A DNA stretch of 64,000 bases from Litorivivens lipolytica (GTDB taxonomy: Bacteria > Pseudomonadota > Gammaproteobacteria > Pseudomonadales > Spongiibacteraceae): the NCBI RefSeq assembly GCF_014191715.1, contig NZ_JACHWY010000001.1:1-64000 (forward strand), read 5' to 3'. The notes under the pieces are model-generated. The model was not told the DNA's origin. It made no database searches and was given only the letters and a program-made list of their open reading frames with translations. The translations under genes were made by a program, and so were the position numbers. Shown in pieces: positions 58,767 to 64,000 of the stretch (position 1 is the stretch's first letter; each line of letters opens with the position of its first letter).

Positions 58767-60947
58767 ATGTCTTCATCTACTACCAAGCGTGTCGAACACA
58801 GCGGACTGCAGATCGCAGAGGTGCTGTATCGCCTGGTCAACGAAGAAATTGCACCGGGCACCGGAATCGAGCCTGATCACTTCTGGTCGCAATTCGCGGC
58901 CATCCTCAAGGATCTGGCCCCCAAAAACAAGCGTTTGTTAGCCGCCCGCGATGAAATGCAGGCGACGATCGATAATTGGCATCGCGAAAACCCGAACTTC
59001 GACGCTGGTCAGTACCGCAGCTTCCTTGAAGACCTCGGTTACCTGCTGCCCGAGCCGGCCAATGTTGAAGTCACGACATCTAATGTCGATGCGGAAATTG
59101 CCACGCTGGCAGGCCCGCAGCTGGTGGTACCGGTAATGAACGCCCGTTACGCCCTGAACGCGGCCAACGCGCGCTGGGGCAGCCTGTACGACGCGCTCTA
59201 CGGCACCGACGTGATTCCCGAAGATAACGGCGCCGACAAAGGTAAAGGCTACAACCCGGTTCGCGGCAACAAGGTTATTGCCTACGCCCGTAAATTCCTC
59301 GATACCCACACACCGCTGGCATCCGGCTCTCACGCCGATGCGACCGGCTACGCCGTGGTTGATGGCGCACTGCAGGTGAGCTTGAAAGACGGCAGCACCC
59401 AAGGCCTGAAAAATGCCGATCAGTTTGTGGGCTACGCCGGTGATACCGCCAAGCCGACCAATATTTTGCTGATCAACAACGGTCTGCATATTGATATTCA
59501 GATCGACGCTGAACACCCCATCGGCAAAACCGATGCCGCCAACGTGAAAGATGTTGTGCTGGAAGCGGCCCTGACCACCATTCAGGACTGCGAAGACTCG
59601 GTCGCTGCGGTAGATGCCGAAGACAAGGCCGTGGTTTACGGCAATTGGCTGGGTTTGATGAAGGGTACGCTGGAAGAGTCGCTGGAGAAGGGTGGCAAAA
59701 CCATTACCCGACGCCTGGTAGATGACCGCGAATTTATAGCCAAGGACGGCAGCAAACTGACCCTTCATGGTCGCAGCCTGCTGTTGGTTCGCAACGTGGG
59801 TCACCTGATGACCAATGAAGCGATTCTGGATGCGGACGGTAATGAAGTACCGGAAGGCATTATGGACGGTATGGTCACCGCACTGGCTTCCATGCACGAT
59901 CTCAAGCGCACCGGCAAGCTGAGCAACTCTCGTGAAGGCAGCGTGTATATCGTTAAGCCCAAAATGCACGGTCCTGAAGAAGTCGCCTTTGCGTGCGAAC
60001 TGTTCGATCGCATCGAAGATGCGCTGGGTCTGACCCGTAATACCCTGAAAATCGGCATCATGGATGAAGAGCGCCGCACCACGGTGAACCTGAAAGCCTG
60101 TATTGCGATGGCCAAAGAGCGCGTGATCTTTATCAATACCGGCTTCCTGGATCGCACCGGTGACGAAATTCACACCAGCATGGAAGCGGGCGCCTTTGTA
60201 CGCAAAGCCGACATGAAGCAGCAGGCCTGGATCAAGGCTTACGAAGACTGGAACGTGGATATCGGTCTGGAGTGTGGCCTGTCTGGCAAAGCCCAGATCG
60301 GTAAAGGCATGTGGGCCATGCCCGATGAAATGGCGCAGATGATGGACGCCAAGATTGGTCACCCGAAAGCTGGCGCCAACTGTGCCTGGGTGCCGTCACC
60401 GACCGCTGCGACCCTGCACGTAATGCACTACCACGATGTGAGCGTGGCTGATGTTCAGCAACAACTGGCCGAGCGTCAGCGCGCAGCACTGGACGATATT
60501 CTGACGATTCCGGTAGCCAAAGACACCAACTGGTCAGCCGAAGAAATCCAGAACGAACTGGACAACAACGCGCAGGGCATTCTGGGTTACGTTGTGCGCT
60601 GGATCGATGCCGGTGTTGGCTGTTCCAAAGTGCCTGACATCAACGATGTGGGCCTGATGGAAGATCGCGCAACCCTGCGGATTTCATCTCAGCACATTGC
60701 CAACTGGCTGCGCCACGGCGTCTGCTCTGAAGAGCAGGTGATGGAAACCCTGAAGCGCATGGCCGAGGTGGTGGATCGTCAGAACGCGGGTGATCCTGAG
60801 TATGTCAACATGGCGCCGAATTTCGATGACAACGTTGCTTTCCAGGCTGCCTGTGACCTGGTGTTCAAGGGCACTGAGCAACCGAACGGTTACACCGAGC
60901 CGGTTCTGCACGCCCGTCGCCGAGAATTGAAAGCCAAGCGCGCCTGA
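58767..60947 (+). CDS. glcB: Malate synthase G
   Basis: Monomeric malate synthase that condenses glyoxylate with acetyl-CoA, 726 residues, the second step of the shunt. Diagnostic stretches include [40 protein letters not shown] (the catalytic-site region with Glu/Asp ligands near residue 271), [20 protein letters not shown] and [20 protein letters not shown] near residues 430-449. The late Cys in [19 protein letters not shown] and the catalytic Asp region follow. Length matches E. coli GlcB (723). AAGGAG is placed 8 bases before the ATG. A strong terminator follows. Confidence 0.97.
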   Translation: MSSSTTKRVEHSGLQIAEVLYRLVNEEIAPGTGIEPDHFWSQFAAILKDLAPKNKRLLAARDEMQATIDNWHRENPNFDAGQYRSFLEDLGYLLPEPANVEVTTSNVDAEIATLAGPQLVVPVMNARYALNAANARWGSLYDALYGTDVIPEDNGADKGKGYNPVRGNKVIAYARKFLDTHTPLASGSHADATGYAVVDGALQVSLKDGSTQGLKNADQFVGYAGDTAKPTNILLINNGLHIDIQIDAEHPIGKTDAANVKDVVLEAALTTIQDCEDSVAAVDAEDKAVVYGNWLGLMKGTLEESLEKGGKTITRRLVDDREFIAKDGSKLTLHGRSLLLVRNVGHLMTNEAILDADGNEVPEGIMDGMVTALASMHDLKRTGKLSNSREGSVYIVKPKMHGPEEVAFACELFDRIEDALGLTRNTLKIGIMDEERRTTVNLKACIAMAKERVIFINTGFLDRTGDEIHTSMEAGAFVRKADMKQQAWIKAYEDWNVDIGLECGLSGKAQIGKGMWAMPDEMAQMMDAKIGHPKAGANCAWVPSPTAATLHVMHYHDVSVADVQQQLAERQRAALDDILTIPVAKDTNWSAEEIQNELDNNAQGILGYVVRWIDAGVGCSKVPDINDVGLMEDRATLRISSQHIANWLRHGVCSEEQVMETLKRMAEVVDRQNAGDPEYVNMAPNFDDNVAFQAACDLVFKGTEQPNGYTEPVLHARRRELKAKRA

Positions 60948-61003
60948 TCGAAAGTATCAGGGCGCTCGGCTCAACCGACTTCATACCTGTCAGTGTGAGG
61001 CTT

Positions 61004-61030
61004 GCCCGGCTAATTGCCGGGCTTTTTTTT
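61004..61030 (+). terminator. Rho-independent terminator of glcB
   Basis: GCCCGGC (61004-61010) and GCCGGGC (61016-61022) form a 7-bp stem with a TAATT loop, followed by eight T residues. This is a classic terminator about 57 bases after the glcB stop. Confidence 0.95.
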
Positions 61031-61112
61031 ACTTTTTCCATTATTTCCATTGTATGACGCTTCTGGTTTAATGATTTCCCATAATTATTAGCATCATCGA
61101 GGCATTAATCTT

Positions 61113-62069
61113 ATGAATTTATCCCGCGTTGACCTCAATTTGCTGGTGTATCTGGACGTACTGCTGCGCGAAAAGAATGTGACCCGCGCTGCTGAGCAGC
61201 TCGGCATTACCCAGCCGGCATTGAGCAATGGTTTGCGTCGACTGCGGGAACTGTTTGGTGACCCCCTGCTGGTACGTACCAGTGAAGGTATGACTCCCAC
61301 CGAGCGGGCCAATGAGCTGCAACCGCAGGTGCGTGGCATTCTGGCGTCGGTCGAAAAAGCCGTGCTGCCGGTAGCGGAATTTGACGCCAAATCCAGTTCA
61401 CGGGTGTTCCGGATTATGGCGACGGACTACGCGGAATCTACCCTGCTGGCGCCGCTACTGAATAAACTGCGCGACGAAGCGCCGGAAATTACCCTCGATA
61501 TTCTCACCCCCTCAGACGTTTCCTTTCAGGATCTGGAGCAGGGCAAGATCGATATGGCGATCAACCGCTTCGACCAGCTGCCTCAGTCCTTCCATCAGGC
61601 TACCGTCTGGCGTGACAGCTTTTCCTGTTTGATGAGCGCTGATAACCCGGTGCTGGAAAACTTCGATCTCGACGCCTACCTGCAGGCCAACCATATCTGG
61701 GTCAGCAAGACCGGTATGGGTGTGGGTCGGGGTATGAATACCAAAGATCCCCAGCGTTTGGGTTGGGTGGATGAGGCATTGGCTGAATCTGGCCACACAC
61801 GCCGTATTCGCCTGTTTACCCGCCACTATCAGGTTGCCGCCTTGCTGGCGGGTCAGCCTGACCTTATTGCTACATTGCCCACGCAGGTAGCTCGCCTGCA
61901 CGCAGAAGATAGTCGTCTGGCGATTCGCAAACCGCCGTTCATGATTATTCCGATTGAGCTGAAGATTGCCTGGAGCCCCTTGCTCCAGCACGACCCCGGC
62001 CATATCTGGCTGCGCCGTGAGATTGTTGATCTGGGGCAGCGCATTATTCAGGACACACCGAATCGCTGA
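61113..62069 (+). CDS. LysR-family transcriptional regulator
   Basis: A 318-residue LysR-type regulator. The N-terminal winged helix-turn-helix is LLVYLDVLLREKNVTRAAEQ followed by LGITQPALSNGLRRLRELFG (residues about 9-48). The effector-binding domain runs from about residue 93 and resembles the NahR/NodD/nitroaromatic subgroup, for example FRIMATDYAESTLLAPLLNK. It lies after the glcB terminator on the same strand, so it is transcribed on its own. It might regulate glcB/aceA or the convergent thiolase, but neither is shown by the sequence. Confidence 0.9.
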   Translation: MNLSRVDLNLLVYLDVLLREKNVTRAAEQLGITQPALSNGLRRLRELFGDPLLVRTSEGMTPTERANELQPQVRGILASVEKAVLPVAEFDAKSSSRVFRIMATDYAESTLLAPLLNKLRDEAPEITLDILTPSDVSFQDLEQGKIDMAINRFDQLPQSFHQATVWRDSFSCLMSADNPVLENFDLDAYLQANHIWVSKTGMGVGRGMNTKDPQRLGWVDEALAESGHTRRIRLFTRHYQVAALLAGQPDLIATLPTQVARLHAEDSRLAIRKPPFMIIPIELKIAWSPLLQHDPGHIWLRREIVDLGQRIIQDTPNR

Positions 62070-62090
62070 TTTTGATGGAAAAGGATTAGA

Positions 62091-62114
62091 AAGCGGGCCG
62101 AAAGGCCCGCTTTT
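62091..62114. terminator. Bidirectional terminator between LysR gene and thiolase gene
   Basis: AAGCGGGCC (62091-62099) and GGCCCGCTT (62104-62112) form a 9-bp stem around a GAAA tetraloop, with short T-rich ends on the plus side. It lies between convergent genes and can serve both. Confidence 0.85.
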
Positions 62115-62128
62115 GCAATGCGAGCCGC

Positions 62129-63361
62129 TTACATACGCTCGATGATAATCGCCGGTGCCATACCGCCCGCCGCACACATAGTCACCAGACCACGCTTCAG
62201 ATCACGGCGTTCCAGCTCATCCAGCAGCGTCCCTATCAGCAGTGAACCGGTGGCGCCGATGGGGTGACCCAAGGCAATCGAGCCGCCGTTGACGTTGACC
62301 TTGCTGCGATCCAATTTCAGGTCGCGAATATATTTCTCCGCAACCACCGCAAACGCCTCGTTGATCTCGAACAGATCGATATCGTCCAGCGTCAAACCGG
62401 CCTTGGCCAGCACCTTTTTGGTGGCGGGCACCGGAGCGTTCAGCATCAGGGTGGGAGAGTCGCCCATATTGGCCATGGCAACCACTTTGGCGCGGGGCTT
62501 GAGGCCGTGTTTTTTCGCATAGCTGGGGGAGGTCATCAGCAGAGCGGCAGCACCGTCGACAACACCGGAGGAATTGCCGCCGTGGTGCACGTGATTGATT
62601 TTCAGGTCCGGGTAGACCTTGTGAATCAGGCTGGCGTAGGTGGTGCCCGCCTCATCCAGCGGGTGATTGGCCAAGCCTTCAAAGGCGGGCTTCAAGCCAG
62701 CCAGAACCTCAGCGGTAGTGCCTGGGCGAGGAAATTCCTCGCGATCCAGCGCCAGTGTGCCATCGTCGTGATAAACCGGCACGAGGCTCTTGTTGAAATA
62801 GCCTTTTTCAATGGCGTTGGCGGCATTGGCCTGACTGGTGGCGGCCAGTTCGTCCAGCGCTTCCCGGGGAATGCCTTCCAGTGTGGCGATGGCATCGGCG
62901 CAAACGCCTTGCTGGGGCTGGGGGTGCATCTCACGCAGTACCAAGTTGCCGTTATCCATAAACATGGGGGCATCGTTACCGTTGCCGTAGGTGGACATCA
63001 TCTCGGCGCCACCGGCGATCAGGCAGTCTTCAAAACCGGCAGCGATATTCGCCGCTGCCAGATTGACGGCAGTTATGCCTGAGCCACAGAAGCGATCCAG
63101 AGTCACCGCGCTGGAGCGGATATCGTAGCCGGCAGCCAGCGCCGACATGCGTCCCAGATCATTGCCCTGGGTGCCACGCTGGGAGCTGCAGCCCCAGATC
63201 ACATCGTCCACATCCGCGGTGTTGAGATTGTTGCGCTCGGCAATGGCCTTCAACACGGTCGCACCCAGTTGCTGAGGGTGGATATTGGCCAGTGAGCCTT
63301 TGCCAACCTTGCCAATGCCGCGCGGGGTGCGGCAGGCATCTATAATCCATGCTTCTGTCAT
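62129..63361 (-). CDS. Acetyl-CoA C-acyltransferase (thiolase)
   Basis: A 410-residue degradative-type thiolase that cleaves 3-ketoacyl-CoA with CoA. The acylated Cys is in VTLDRFCGSGITAVNLA near residue 92. The active His is in GSIALGHPIGATGSLLIG near residue 362, and the second Cys in VTMCAAGGMAPAIIIERM at the C-terminus (near 396). EINEAFAVVAEKYIR is also canonical. The family includes FadA, PcaF and the steroid side-chain thiolase FadA5; sequence alone does not choose. It is monocistronic with no fadB beside it. A link to alkane or steroid-derived acyl-CoA is plausible from context. Confidence 0.93.
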   Translation of the reverse strand: MTEAWIIDACRTPRGIGKVGKGSLANIHPQQLGATVLKAIAERNNLNTADVDDVIWGCSSQRGTQGNDLGRMSALAAGYDIRSSAVTLDRFCGSGITAVNLAAANIAAGFEDCLIAGGAEMMSTYGNGNDAPMFMDNGNLVLREMHPQPQQGVCADAIATLEGIPREALDELAATSQANAANAIEKGYFNKSLVPVYHDDGTLALDREEFPRPGTTAEVLAGLKPAFEGLANHPLDEAGTTYASLIHKVYPDLKINHVHHGGNSSGVVDGAAALLMTSPSYAKKHGLKPRAKVVAMANMGDSPTLMLNAPVPATKKVLAKAGLTLDDIDLFEINEAFAVVAEKYIRDLKLDRSKVNVNGGSIALGHPIGATGSLLIGTLLDELERRDLKRGLVTMCAAGGMAPAIIIERM

Positions 63362-63574
63362 GTAATGACCCTACTGTGAGAATGGTGACAAACGATTGTG
63401 CCTAAGCGGCAAAACCCCTCAATGATAGTTGCGCTCATTCAGCTGGCAGTTTGTTACAAAAAGCGAGCTACACTCAGGTAATCAGAGGCGTGAATTGCGG
63501 CAATTCCGCCGTTTTCCGTGACCTCAAGGCCACAAAATGGCATCCTGTACGGCTAATCAACTCAAGAGGTTAAT

Positions 63575-64000
63575 ATGAAAATTGCAAACAACTGCGTCGT
63601 CTCCTTCCACTACACACTGACGGATGAAGACGGCCAGACGCTGGACAGCTCTGAAGGTCGCGATCCGCTGGCCTATCTGCACGGCCACAATGGCATCATC
63701 CCCGGCCTGGAAAACGAGCTGACTGGCAAAGAAGCCGGTGACGCGCTGCAGGTTGTGGTTCAGCCTGCTGACGGTTACGGCGAAATCAACCCTCAGCTGC
63801 TGCAACAGGTTCCTCGTGAAGCCTTTCAGGGTGTAGAAAGCATTGAGCCGGGCATGCAGTTCCAGGCTCAGGGCGAGGGCGGTCAGGTTCAGATGGTTGT
63901 CGTGCGCGAAGTGACTGACGAAGCGGTTCTGGTTGACGGCAATCACCCGCTGGCCGGTCAGGTGCTGAACTTTGACGTGAAGATTGATTCAGTGCGCGAA
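63575..64000 (+). CDS. slyD: FKBP-type peptidyl-prolyl isomerase SlyD (truncated by window end)
   Basis: The first 142 codons of a SlyD-type protein, with the 3' end beyond the window. It begins MKIANNCVVSFHYTLTDEDG followed by QTLDSS, then DPLAYLHGHNGIIPGLENEL, the FKBP active-site segment. Next comes the IF chaperone flap region (YGEINPQLLQQVPREAF) and the return to the FKBP domain at NHPLAGQVLNFDVKI. SlyD is a cytoplasmic folding catalyst, metallochaperone for nickel in some species. AAGAGG precedes the ATG. It is 213 bp from the divergent thiolase gene. Confidence 0.95.
   Translation, partial: MKIANNCVVSFHYTLTDEDGQTLDSSEGRDPLAYLHGHNGIIPGLENELTGKEAGDALQVVVQPADGYGEINPQLLQQVPREAFQGVESIEPGMQFQAQGEGGQVQMVVVREVTDEAVLVDGNHPLAGQVLNFDVKIDSVRE

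Noticed and set aside
58938-60362. 474-codon minus-strand frame opposite glcB
   Set aside because: Shadow of malate synthase G with His/Gln-rich composition and no motif.

Overview
The window looks like a chromosomal segment of a marine-type, aerobic, lipid-degrading gammaproteobacterium. Supporting genes are an E. coli-type homodimeric pyruvate dehydrogenase E1 (aceE) with aceF, the isocitrate dehydrogenase kinase/phosphatase aceK, the 530-residue type of isocitrate lyase, malate synthase G, bepA, tusA, a perM-like gene and slyD. Combined with alkB and a steroid-type catechol operon, this suggests a relative of Spongiibacteraceae/Cellvibrionales. That placement is inference from gene content; no 16S sequence lies in the window.

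Layout. 1-430 is the tail of an rRNA operon: the 23S-5S spacer, 5S rRNA, its terminator, and a second terminator preceded by a copied 5S 3' tail. A gene-free stretch of degenerate repeats follows. 702-5511 holds a PlsC-like acyltransferase, a luciferase-like monooxygenase, the alkane hydroxylase alkB, a divergent AraC-family regulator (AlkR-like arrangement) and a hotdog thioesterase. 5576-10159 holds an ABC-2 exporter operon with a double DsbA-fold protein, and an AmpG-like MFS transporter. 10322-15240 is a co-directional meta-cleavage operon (hsaA-hsaD-hsaE-hsaG-hsaF type) for the central steroid catechol pathway, without an extradiol dioxygenase or flavin reductase. 15249-21759 has a methyltransferase, aconitase acnA, a DeaD helicase and a DUF411 lipoprotein.

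21898-30674 is a mixed accessory stretch: SDR reductase, membrane protein, DUF3604 lipoprotein, thioesterase/VOC pair, methyltransferase/hydrolase pair, DUF2789, iron alcohol dehydrogenase and a small outer-membrane barrel. 30869-40987 is an envelope region: TonB-dependent receptor, overlapping bactofilin and M23 peptidase genes, sterol-desaturase-like hydroxylase, thioesterase and MarC, and a secreted DUF1800/DUF1501 pair. 41082-48280 has nadA, bepA, tusA, a PerM-like transporter and an M16 lipoprotein protease. 48682-61030 is a carbon-flux region: aceE-aceF, aceK, a luciferase-like oxidoreductase, rraA, aceA and, divergently, glcB. A LysR regulator, a thiolase and a truncated slyD end the window.

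The genes fit growth on hydrophobic substrates: AlkB and the steroid operon feed acyl-CoA, acetyl-CoA, pyruvate and propionyl-CoA into a glyoxylate shunt (aceA, glcB) whose branch point is set by aceK. Two dispersed palindromic repeat families are visible. One has a CCTCTCCC/GGGAGAGG core and three copies; the other has CGTCATTGCG ends and three copies. Neither a complete transposon, a CRISPR array nor a prophage was seen. The least explained parts are the hsa operon without ring-cleavage enzymes and with a changed hydrolase triad, the bactofilin/M23 overlap, the DUF1800/DUF1501 pair, the 26-bp palindrome shared by two convergent stop codons, and the repeat tract behind the 5S gene.
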